A stretch of DNA of 64,000 nucleotides from Oasisia sp. SBJ-2009. Taxonomy: Eukaryota > Annelida > Polychaeta > Sabellida > Siboglinidae. The stretch covers positions 25,852,687 through 25,916,686 of the forward strand of contig OZ024858.1 in assembly GCA_964017155.1 (NCBI GenBank). The letters are read 5' to 3'. Each line of letters begins with the position of its first letter. Within the stretch, counting starts at the first letter, position 1. Under the pieces are notes generated by a model. It worked only from the letters and a program-made list of their open reading frames with translations. It was not told where the DNA came from and did not search any database. Positions 54,282 through 64,000 of this stretch are shown here, piece after piece. The translations under genes and the position numbers were made by a program.

Positions 54282-56341
54282 GATGATGGAATAGTGAAAA
54301 GAAGTATGGCGAAGCAGAAGAAACATTCCAGACAAATCACACCACTCACCTCAGGTAATGAAACAAATGGCCCTGAAAAGTGACATGCAAACAATGGTTG
54401 TCTTATAAAAATAAAAGTGTTTATCACTGTTTTTTGAACACAATTTCACTGATCTTGTTGAGAGCTCTTACACCCGATTTTGCACTTTAAGTTCAATTTT
54501 GGTCTGTAATGGTGATCTTGAATACCTGAAGATTGTCAGCTATATAGATGACAAACTAGGTTTGTTTTTTATTTAATGATGAATGTTACTTAAAGGAAAT
54601 AAAAACAAGGCATTACTTCAAATTTGTTTTCCATGTATACACATAGATTAAGTATATATAACATTCAACAACATTCAGAAATAAATAAAAATACATTTTT
54701 ACTAGGTTTTATACTTGTCAGCATAACGATTCCCGCAGAAAGCTGAAATTTAATTAACTAAGTGATCACGTGGTATCATTGTATCAGAGATAGCACATAC
54801 TGACATCATGCAGACCCTTTCTGTGTATCCAATGCATATAGCTTCTGGGTTGAGCATCATAATGGATTAGTGTACATAATGTTCCGATATAATACAAACA
54901 CTTGTCATCACATAGAACATATATTTATATTACGGTTCCACATGAATCAAATTTTGTAAAAACAGAAGCCAGATGTGGGCGTCATGTTCATTGCCAACTT
55001 TGGCTCCTTTTCTGAGTAATTTTATCAATTGCAACTACACAAGGACACATACAATACAAACACAGTTTTTTAACTTCAGACGGAAATGTTATATAATCCA
55101 CACACTAGGTTAACAAAATTTTATAATCATTTAAATTCATGTAAAGAATAAAATTCACAAAACACACTCGTGTAAAACTCAGCATTATCTCCAGTGGCTA
55201 TGCATAGCTCGGCAATTACTATAACATTGGTAATTTATCATGGCATTGCTACATAATAATTTTCAAAAATTATGGCTTTATCGTAACCCTAAGTAACCCT
55301 AAACTAACTTTAGCTAATCCTAAACTAAACCCAAACCCTAACTATTAACCAGACACTACTAACATAACATTCCTCAACACAATACCAATGTTACAGTAAT
55401 CATAGAGTTATGCGTGCTATTGCCGGTGATGTCAAGTGGGTGGCGAGTTTCTTGAATTTTATTCTGTGAATTTTATTTGTTTCAGTAATGTCAGTTATTT
55501 TATTTTGTAACCTAGTGTGTGTATATGTACATACGGTATGTGAGGAGAAGTCAAGTAAGATAAGTCCTCATTTTTGATAGATAAACATGCTGTTTCGGTA
55601 TGCAGTAATTTGGGCACATGCTGCTGGAGCCCAAACTAGAAACTGTAAGTGGAGTAATTTTTTGATATGTTTTTGGGAATATAAGTGATTAGTAAAATAC
55701 TTATAATAAAATGTAGGTATAGAGTTACATGAAATAATAAATATACTAACATGCATACATTACAAAGAGTTTAACATAAATTTAAAAGAATCCATTTACC
55801 TAGAGTAAAGACAGTGTGGAACTCACAATCCTTTAAAAAAAATCAAAATATTCAACTCGAACATGAAAACTGTAATGATCTTTGGCTCTTATCAAAAAGG
55901 AGAATTACAAAAGAAAAGAAACAACCCAAAATGTGCAAATCAACAATTGACACAGAAATATTTTGAAAATCAAATGAAAAGGCCCAACAGGACAGACAAA
56001 AAAACAAGCATCATTTATGATTTAGTACTAAAATGAAATGAAAATGTACCGTGAAAGGATATACATATAGAAAAGATATAAAAGTAGTTACAAAACGAGC
56101 TCTAGAGTGGCATCTCATGGAAAAAAAGCCATGCCACCCCAAATGTTTTTGGAGAAAAGAAATAACCAAAAACGTTATAAAAAGCAATCAACATATAAAT
56201 GGAGAAGTTTTGTTTCACCCCTGTGACCCTAATCAAAAAGGATTAAGTAAGTCGAATATAGAACGGGATGAATGAACCTCTGTGGCCCAGAGAAGGTGTT
56301 TTAGATTTTATTAAAGCATTTGTTTCATTTGTCAATTATAG
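54282..56341. other. Possible 5' exon and intron of the TRPM-like gene
   Basis: TTATTTCAG at 54276-54282 is followed by a 73-base segment to a GTAATG donor. One frame reads RSMAKQKKHSRQITPLTS. It may be an upstream or 5' UTR exon, but it does not join in frame to 56342 in a way I can confirm. The rest is intron with a telomere-like stretch near 55285-55345. Confidence 0.2.
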
Positions 56342-56494
56342 GGACGGATGATCCAGATCTGCTGGAAACTACAGGCACTTTGTATAAGAGATGTAACTAG
56401 ATTCTACGGTGACTCATCACCATATGAAAATGAAATGGATGAAGAAAACAAGTCTGAAAACAGTACTAAAAAGCGAACATATGGCCTCGATGAG
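56342..56494 (+). CDS. TRPM-like gene, possible upstream exon
   Basis: Bounded by ATTATAG and GTAAGT; the open phase 0-0 frame includes MIQICWKLQALCIRDVTRFY and an acidic tail ENEMDEENKSENSTKKR. The phase fits the next exon. Family similarity is not obvious here; the ATG at 56348 or 56435 could be the start. Confidence 0.4.
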
Positions 56495-59400
56495 GTAAGT
56501 GCTTTTGTTTCTGTTGATATATCACACAATATTCAACAGGCCTTGACATTAAGATTTTGTATCCACTGGCCCGGGGAGGGGGAAAGTACATTTTAAATGT
56601 TACTGACCCAATTTTTGTAAATAATATATATGCTGCTAGTCCAGGGTTGGGTGCAAATACATATTTGAATTTGTATTTGAATACAGATTTTTGTTATTGG
56701 AAATTACAATTGGGCATGTATTTAAAAAAGTATTTGCAAATACAGTTCCAATTACACATATTACCAACAAAAGGCAAAGCATTGCCTAACATTCATTATA
56801 TACGTAAACTGTAGAATCTTGGAAAATCGGGCTTTATAAATTGTTTTTTTTTGCCCAGAAATGCAAATAATATACACAAAAAGGAATACATTCCATTGAT
56901 TAAGACATTAACACAAATTTGTATTATCACTAACAGTTCACCAGTCATAATACACCCAAAAAATCCTGTTAATCTTATAAAATAATTATGTAGTGCTGTT
57001 TAGCCCTTGTCAGTTAAAAAGAAGACATCTAGGTATAACATTAACATATATGTTCAACTTCTGATATGTATCATATCTTGAAAGTGATTTGCCTCCTCTC
57101 CTGTAATTGTTATGGAAGAATATTTTGAGAAATAAATTGAACATATACGGCTTCCAGGATAATATTAACCATTACAAATAATTCATTTGGAATACTTAGT
57201 GATGAAGATTAGTTTTGGGCATAACAAAAAAAAGTACCTATTAACATTTCATGATTTGTTGGCGTAGTTAATCATGGATGTGGGCTATATTATAGCGTGC
57301 ATCTTTGCTATATAGTGTGCCTTAGATTCAGCCTGTCGTACTGTCATACTGTCGTACTGTAAAAATATTAAATTTCTATAATTTTTTATTTTACAGAGAC
57401 ATTATATAAGTAAAAACAAAAATAATGAAAACCTATTTTGGGCTACTGTCAAGAATTACTTACCATACCATCTTTATATATACAGTAGGAAACGGATGCA
57501 TTCCCTGAAAGAACTTGTCGAAAAGAATGATTTACGTGTGAGATACCAAATAAGGAATTTATATTATGTGGAAAATTAAAAACAATGTCAGACTTTTTTG
57601 GGAATGACCGCAGAGGACTGGATATTGCACTGCATTAAAATATTACCTTTACTTTTCTTTAGTAATTTAATTAGAGTTGTCACACTCGATAAAGAAATTA
57701 TATGTGTCATGCTTACATTGTTACTTTGGCATAAATCTATAAATTTCTCTCTGCTAAAATTTAGTTTAATTTATTGAAGTCTTATATTATTTATTTCAGT
57801 TACTTTTTTTGTATTAAACACTCCTAAATAAACTTTTACTCTGGAAATGATTATATCTAAGCAAGATGTATTACTATTACTAATATTTAAATTGTGTATT
57901 GTTTCTATGTATACAGGGACGTGTCGCCAATTACGTGACAAATACCTTCAAACACAAGTAAGTTGAAGTTTAGATATATTGTCTCAGGTGTCTCGAAAAC
58001 GAGGCTTTGGGCAGGAAGGCCGTTGGCACTTATGTACAAGTCGGACCCACCTCAATTTTGCCATTATAACTGTATTTTCGCCAACATTTGATACTTGATT
58101 TTGTTAATTCAATCAATTATAATCATCTTGCGCATATTTATGTTTTATAAACAGCGCGTCTTGGCATACTTTTGAGGTCGAAAAGACAGCGCGATTTGTG
58201 CCAGTCGCAAGCGCGTGTGTCACTGCGCTGTGCAATGGAATGAGCGATAAACAGTTTGTTTTTTGCCGACCACACTGTCTTTTCGTATAAGCGAGTGTGA
58301 TGTGGTGTTTATGTAACGATATTGTGTGTTTTTCTAGCATTTTTTCTAACAATGCTATAGAAATATTATTTTCATAGAGATTGAAAAATCTTGTTTTATA
58401 ATGTCAGGCCACAGGTTTACTGATGTGTTTCAGAGTGCTCAAGGACAAGAAGCACACACAGGACAAACTTGTTAAAGCAACTTGCTTTGGAACAGTTAAA
58501 TTCACAGGTTTTGGACGAATAGCAAGCACAAATGCTCGGGTAAGACACACTTGAAAGTGGTAGCACCAAGCTGATGACACTATGGGCAGCAGTGTTCTTA
58601 TCTTCTTGTTGCACATGGGCTGAACCATTGCAGGCAGCCTCCAATTGACAGGAGGTTCAGTACCTGTCTTATTTCTTCATTTGTCTCAAAACTATTTGCA
58701 TTTATTGCTGTGGTGTCAGAATTCTGTTTTCATGAATTAACCATCCACTGTCATCAGGCGTTGATGTCATCTGGTGCCCATATCATCTGGCATCGGTGTT
58801 ATCTGGTGTCTGTATCATCTGTCATGAGTATCTGTTATCAATGTTATCTAGCATTATTGTCATCTAGTGTTGATGTTGTGTGGCGTTATTTGATGTCAAC
58901 CTTGTTACAGCATTGCAGCCATTGCTGTCATCTGGTGTCAATGTCTCCACAGAAATAGGGCTACTCTGTGTCAAAAATGACATTGCCATGACACTGGACA
59001 GTAAATGGACAACACTTCTTATGATGTCATCCACATTCAATTCAACTGTTCTTGAGTTGTTGATGACTTGACTTGCACCAATAAGGCACTTACGTGGTTG
59101 AAATCATACATTGGCAAGCGGTAAGGAAAGGTGGTAGTACAAAGTGAAAAGTCTGGTTCAGTCTTGGCTTATGGTGTCCCACAAGGGTTGGTGCTAGGGC
59201 CTATTTTATATTGTATCTATACAAAGCCAATTGCAGAATTGTCGCTAGACATGGCATGAACTATCATTGTTATGCCGATGATAATAAAATCTACCGGACT
59301 GTTGATCAAGATCAACCTATTATAGCGGCACTGGATAAGATATTGTATTTTGTGTTGCTGAAGTAGCTGACAAAGAAACAGTTAAAACTTAACATGGAGA

Positions 59401-62400
59401 ACTCTGAGGTGATCCTTTTTTCTGTGATGAAGATATGCGACAGCCTACCTGCTAATGTGTGTATTATGGTAGCCGGCCATCAAATTCAACCTTCATCGTG
59501 CGTGTGCAATTTGGATATGATGTTTGGCTGTAACATGAGGATGGAGCAGCAGATTGCTAACACAGTGAAACTGTGTTATTACCAGATCAGAAACATTGGG
59601 TGAATTCGTCCACATCTGACTAATGAATCGTGTAAAATACGTATTCATGCACTAGCGACATCCAGCTTAGGCTAAGTGATTCGCTTCTCTATGGGCTACC
59701 AAACAAACATGATGCAACGCTTGCAAACGGAGCAGAACTGTGCCGTTCGAATAATTACGTGCACAAGCATATTCGAACATATCACACCCGTGTTGCAGTG
59801 ATTACACTGGTGACTAGTTAATCTGGCACAAACATATAAAGTGCTGCTATTTACATGTCGTGCATTGAATGGGCTAGCGCTGGACTACTTGATAATAATA
59901 ATGGCAATTTGGCTACCCTGACTGAGTTGATTAACTGGTAGCTGCAGACCCATCAACAAAACACTATGATCTGCCTCGCAGCTTCGCATTTCGTTTATAC
60001 TGACCTCACAAACTGTCACCCATGGTGATCATCACTGTATTGTGAGTTTACAAAACCTTTGCATGCAATAAAAGGTCTTTTCTTCTCAAAGATTATCTCT
60101 GAAATTTCAACACAGTTGTTTTCTCACTCAACCTCATATTTTTAGCCCATACATGTGGTATATTAAATATAATTGTCTGCAACTCTAGTGTGGATGTGAT
60201 GAGATGCTGATGTCATGTTGCAGTATGTCCGACTACACCATGAGACAAAAATGAAAGACATAACGAAGCTGTTGTTGGACTACTGGAACATGCCACGACC
60301 AAAAATCATTGTGTCTATACCAGGGGAAGTAGAAAAGGAGCTTGAGACAGATGACAGGCTTAACACATGCTTCAAACAATGGCTAATGCATGCAGTTACC
60401 CATTCTGGTGAGTACATAAAGTATTATAATTCAATTTGTATTTGTGTTCTTCTACACCACACTAGTCAACATCACACAAATGTAATTAATTCACCCAGAA
60501 ATATACATGGTTATAAAGGATCTACCATTTAAAATGGATGCCTACAACATAAAAGTATAAATACTAACAAAATAAAAACAAATTCATGGTAAATACTTTA
60601 TATGTTCTTTCTTTTGTTTTCTTTCTTTTAAAAATATGAATAAATTATGATTAAAAATAATAATAACTAGATCAAAATGTCTCGGTGGCCATTAATTGCT
60701 GTACGTCATAATAACTAGGTGAGTTTTTAGTGTAGCCTTGAACGATTTTAAAGTGTGTGACAATTAGTTGGCATCAAAATTAAGAAATTTATTTATTACC
60801 TCAAGAAGAAACATACACCATCTTACAATTTAATATGTTCAACTTATAAGAAGTAATATATATACTGGTATGTTGAATAATTAAAAAAAGGTCACATTTG
60901 CTATTTTATATGATCCATTAAAGAGATTCCTTTTTAGTTTAAAACTTTTCGTAATCTACACATTTAAGAAAAATTAGTCCTGTCACTCCTGTCAATGCCT
61001 TTATTTCATTACAGTTATGTTTTATTAACCTCTTAAGCCCCGAGTTTCCTACACCCTCAAAAGTCAAAACTGTGACTACATGGTTCACATAATGAACCGT
61101 ATTGTAAAAATTGTGCTTTATAAATATACAAAAGCATACAACCCTGTTTATCTGGAATACGATTCTAGTCGTAGTTACCTTTTTTATCTGGAATATGATT
61201 TTAATCAAGGTTTGCACTTGGCACGGCTTCCCCGCTGTCTAACGTTTTGGAATCCAATTGGCTGATTAATCCTGAATGACGTCAGTATATCAGCATCACC
61301 AGAAAACCCATTATTAGTTGTCATCCAATCATTACCATTCTTTGTGTATTTGCTATACAAAGAGGGTACCTCCAAGCTAAAGTGAAGTCAAAGATGGAGT
61401 TGAATCGTAAAGACTGTTAAATGTTGACGCATTTTGAAGGATAACTTTGCTAATTTACTTCATACTCGTGATAACAAGAAGGCAGACAAGTGGATAGATG
61501 ATACAATATCAAGATACATGATATTTAATGACATACTTTGAAGCCATCGAAATCGGGTCAACCAACAACGGCACCTATTTTCACCCACCTTTTTTTCAAC
61601 GATGGTAACTACATACTTCGTAAATAAAGTAATGTTAAAATGTTGACCGAAGTTGTACTTCTTTATTAGTTATAAGAAACGAGCCACAAAATTATACGTT
61701 GTTGTTAGAAAATATTTCACAAATTTGCATAATTCCGCTCAGCTATGTCACATGTTGGCGATTCAGTCGACTGACATGGGGGTATTACAATTATTTTTCA
61801 CAATGAGATTATTATCCAAGATATGTGGACCAGTTTTATACCTTTGTTGGCACTTATAATTCAGAGCCACCTCAACTTTGCCATTATATCTGTTTATTTG
61901 GCTGTATTGGATACTTCACACAAACTCTAATCCTAAACATGATCAATCAGCATTGCCAGGTATATATATGTTTCACATATACAGGTGTATTGCATTTTGA
62001 GACCCAAATAGTGCTCCGGTTTATGCCAGTCGCAACCACAGCAGTATATATGTTACTGTGCCATGTACATGGAATGAACCATAAACAGTTTGTTTATGCT
62101 GACTGCGATGTCTTTTTGATCTCAAATGTCTGCTAAGACGCGCTGTTTATAAAACATAAATATGAGCAAGACTAAATGATTGAATTAACAAAATCAAGTA
62201 TTAAATGTTGGCAAAGATACAATTATAATGGTAAAATTGAGATGCGTCCGAATTCTGCATAAGTGCCCCCTTTGTTATCAGTTGAGAGTAATGCATAAAA
62301 TAAACTCAACTTGCTCATTGACATGTTGCCTCATTCAGGGCCAAAATGTCAGGTGAAAAGTATGTGACATGCCTCAACCTAGGTTTGAATTTATTGGGGA

Positions 62401-63319
62401 TGTTTTATTGTATGCCACATATAATATATGTTATCAAACTATGAAGTCCTCGATGTGACTTAATTTTGATAGTTTATTTTAACTACTTTCTAAGGTTCAA
62501 GTACAATTTCTGATTATATACTTCCAACTTGATGAACATTTTCACGAATACTTTCTAAGGGTATATCACATTTAAAAATTGATTGAGAAATAATAAAGTT
62601 ATATCCATTTTAAATGAAGGCCTGTCATTTGTTAATGCTGTCAGATTGATTTTATGGAAATGATCAGGAACTGGCTGCAACTCGTCTTTACTAGCGTCAG
62701 GATAAAATGGATTAAATGAACCGGAAAGGAACTACCTATATTATTGGTATACAAATCATTGTTTTATGACTAATTGAAACTAATTACTATATAATTTACA
62801 TGTGTAAAATACCCAAGATGGCTGACAATAAGTATGAAAATCTGTTTTGCATTGTGATTCCTCCACAATTATAAGCAGTTATCTAATCATTTATTATACC
62901 AGTGCAAGATATAAGGTATTTTGTATGAGAAACACAAAAATTACATTCATACATCAATTGGGTTTCCATGTTATGTCACTGTCACAAGTTGGCCCCGTCT
63001 TTCTGCTTACAGCAAGTTATTTGTTCATAGTTGGTTTTCAAATTATCAGTAGCCTACCACGACTAAGTTGTTACATCCATGAGTGTCATTATTTAGGGCC
63101 TATTTAGTAATTCTGTAAAATGTTTTTTTTTTTGTATGTACGATAGGTGCATGGATTATCACAGAAGGAACCAACTCTGGTGTGATGGCATTAGTCGGAG
63201 AGGCTGTGCGTGAACACAGGGTCAAAACTGGTGCACCAGAACATGATGTTGTCGTCCTTGGAATTGCTTCTTGGGATGCTGTCGACAACAAGGAGAGTCT
63301 AGAACCAAAACAAGATGAG
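56342..63319 (+). CDS. TRPM-type (melastatin) cation channel, N-terminal exons, partial
   Basis: TRPM proteins are tetrameric cation channels of the plasma or endosomal membrane; their ~700-residue cytosolic N terminus (melastatin homology region, SLOG-like) precedes six membrane segments. Exons seen: 56342-56494 (tentative), 57917-57957, 58434-58539, 60224-60407 and 63147-63319, all phase-consistent. The joined frame runs YGLDE, GRVANYVTNTFKHK, ATCFGTVKFTGFGRI, YVRLHHETKMKDITKLLLDY, PRPKIIVSIPGE and then GAWIITEGTNSGVMALVGEA and VVVLGIASWDAVDNKESL. The order and spacing match the start of the TRPM homology region. Where most TRPMs have a GG pair after I-S-V and after W-I-x-T, this one has GE and EG. 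The channel domain lies beyond the right edge. Confidence 0.85.
57917..57957 (+). CDS. TRPM-like gene, 41-base exon
   Basis: Acceptor ATACAG, donor GTAAGT. Encodes GRVANYVTNTFKHK (last codon split). The assignment rests on phase and position before the conserved exon. Confidence 0.6.
58025..58286 (+). mobile_element. Long-palindrome MITE, right arm mostly lost
   Basis: Matches 4194-4460 closely, starting GGCACTTATGTACAAGTC. It ends after the start of the right arm (CACTGTCTTTTCG), so the hairpin is broken. Confidence 0.85.
58434..58539 (+). CDS. TRPM-like gene, exon with FGTVKFTG motif
   Basis: Acceptor TTTCAG, donor GTAAGA, phase 2 to 0. Encodes VLKDKKHTQDKLVKATCFGT and VKFTGFGRIASTNAR, corresponding to the D-A-F-G-x-I-x-F block of TRPMs. 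Confidence 0.8.
59100..60065 (+). mobile_element. Old LINE reverse transcriptase fragment in a TRPM intron
   Basis: Several frames together show GVPQGLVLGPILY, YADDNKIY (catalytic YADD near 59273), a middle region at 59394-59603, and MMQRLQTEQNCAVRIIT, KVLLFTCRALNGLALDYL at the C terminus. Many stops and shifts; L2/CR1-clade character. Confidence 0.8.
60224..60407 (+). CDS. TRPM-like gene, exon with YVRL motif
   Basis: Acceptor TTGCAG, donor GTGAGT, phase 0 to 1. Encodes YVRLHHETKMKDITKLLLDY, WNMPRPKIIVSIPGEVEKEL and CFKQWLMHAVTHS, matching the start of the TRPM homology region (Y-V-R...L-P-K-L-L-I-S-V). Confidence 0.88.
60408..61848. other. TRPM-like gene intron, left part
   Basis: AT-rich; no element named. 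Open frames at 61080 and 61653 lack protein features. Confidence 0.4.
61849..62267. mobile_element. Long-palindrome MITE, diverged full-length copy
   Basis: Ends GGCACTTATAA... and ...TAAGTGCC; internal blocks match the copy at 4194 with many substitutions. The flanks CCTTTGTT (left) and CCTTTGTT (right, one extra C between) support an 8-bp target duplication. Confidence 0.85.
63147..63319 (+). CDS. TRPM-like gene, exon with GAWIIT motif
   Basis: Acceptor GATAG, donor GTAATC, phase 1 to 0. Encodes GAWIITEGTNSGVMALVGEA, VREHRVKTGAPEHDVVVLG and IASWDAVDNKESLEPKQDE, the most recognisable TRPM N-terminal block. Confidence 0.92.
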
Positions 63320-64000
63320 GTAATCAAAGAATTGTGTGTGGATCTGTATTTGTTTGTTTGTTTGTATATCCATAAGAGATTACCCATCCCCAGGCATTTC
63401 TACGTTCCTTGAATGAGGGGGCAAGAGTTAACACTTTACTGTGTAGAGTGGCCAAACCTTGCTAACCCATCCTAAGGACAGAGCAGCCAAAACTGACCAG
63501 TAAGCTCATAGTTCCTAGGGCTTTCGTTTACCACATCAGATTCTTCTTTTAGACAGAGTTCATGGAAATATTTATGTTGCCATCTTGTGAAAAATACTTT
63601 TCGTTTGCAAATTAAGTGAGTTTATTTCGAAGGATGTTGAAGCGCATTCATCTAAATGACCACCTACATCGTGCAGCATTTGGTGGGTTTTACTGAGATA
63701 ATTTCTTGACAATTTCGAGTCAGATATCAATGTTTGTAGCATCAATAATATTGGCAGTGATTACAGAGACCATATTATCATCCAACTACGTTGTGTGTGA
63801 GATTTTTCGTTGTAGAGATACAAAGAATGAAAGATGACTGATCGGCGGCATCTTCATTTCCCCAATGTACAGCCATCATATTGATCAGAGCTCTTGAATG
63901 ATTTTTTATGGTACTGAGATATCCAAATTTTAATGCAAGCAATATGTAACGTAATTCATGTGTTTTGGGATTTATCTAGGCTATAGATCATTATGCTGTG
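63320..64000. other. Intron at right edge
   Basis: No further TRPM exon is visible before the window ends. Confidence 0.5.

Noticed and set aside
57397..57540. Possible TRPM exon (RHYISKNKNN... SLKELVEKNDLR) between TTTACAG and GTGAGA
   Set aside because: Open and phase-compatible but AT-rich, with no family resemblance; left out of the gene model. cDNA would decide.

Overview
This is animal (metazoan) nuclear DNA, most likely from a marine invertebrate. The coding signal is split into short exons with GT/AG borders and consistent phases. The introns are AT-rich and full of CR1-like LINE fragments, small inverted-repeat transposons and very many minisatellites. The species cannot be fixed from the sequence; a mollusc, brachiopod or similar invertebrate would fit.

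Layout. (1) 1712-5146, minus strand: a complete three-exon NDUFA6 gene, an accessory LYR-type subunit of mitochondrial complex I, 126 aa. (2) 6539-42304, plus strand: a complete 23-exon XPO6 gene (exportin-6, the karyopherin that exports actin-profilin), 1155 aa when all exons are joined. Its first coding exon contributes only the ATG. NDUFA6 and XPO6 are head to head, about 1.4 kb between start codons. (3) 43.6-54 kb: no convincing gene, mostly LINE fragments, MITEs and microsatellites. (4) about 56.3-63.3 kb, plus strand: the first recognisable exons of a TRPM-type cation channel, running off the right edge.

Mobile elements include a nearly full-length but broken CR1-like LINE in XPO6 intron 18 with an SGNH-esterase-like ORF1, three or more truncated LINEs, a hAT-like MITE family with 8-bp target duplications, a long palindromic MITE family (three copies), two other snapback elements, and a TTAA-flanked piggyBac-like element.

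The most striking observation is not a gene. About ten separate minisatellites each abut an exon edge, and most have a repeat unit that IS the exon edge: the last bases of the intron, the AG (or GT), and 3 to about 50 bases of exon. They differ in sequence and unit length (about 27 to 80 bp), occur at both acceptors and donors, occur in two genes on opposite strands, and lie on the intron side (one more follows the stop codon of the last exon). Each array therefore supplies tens of decoy splice sites next to the true one. This looks like a recurrent, exon-edge-seeded tandem duplication process. I know of no named class that fits it.
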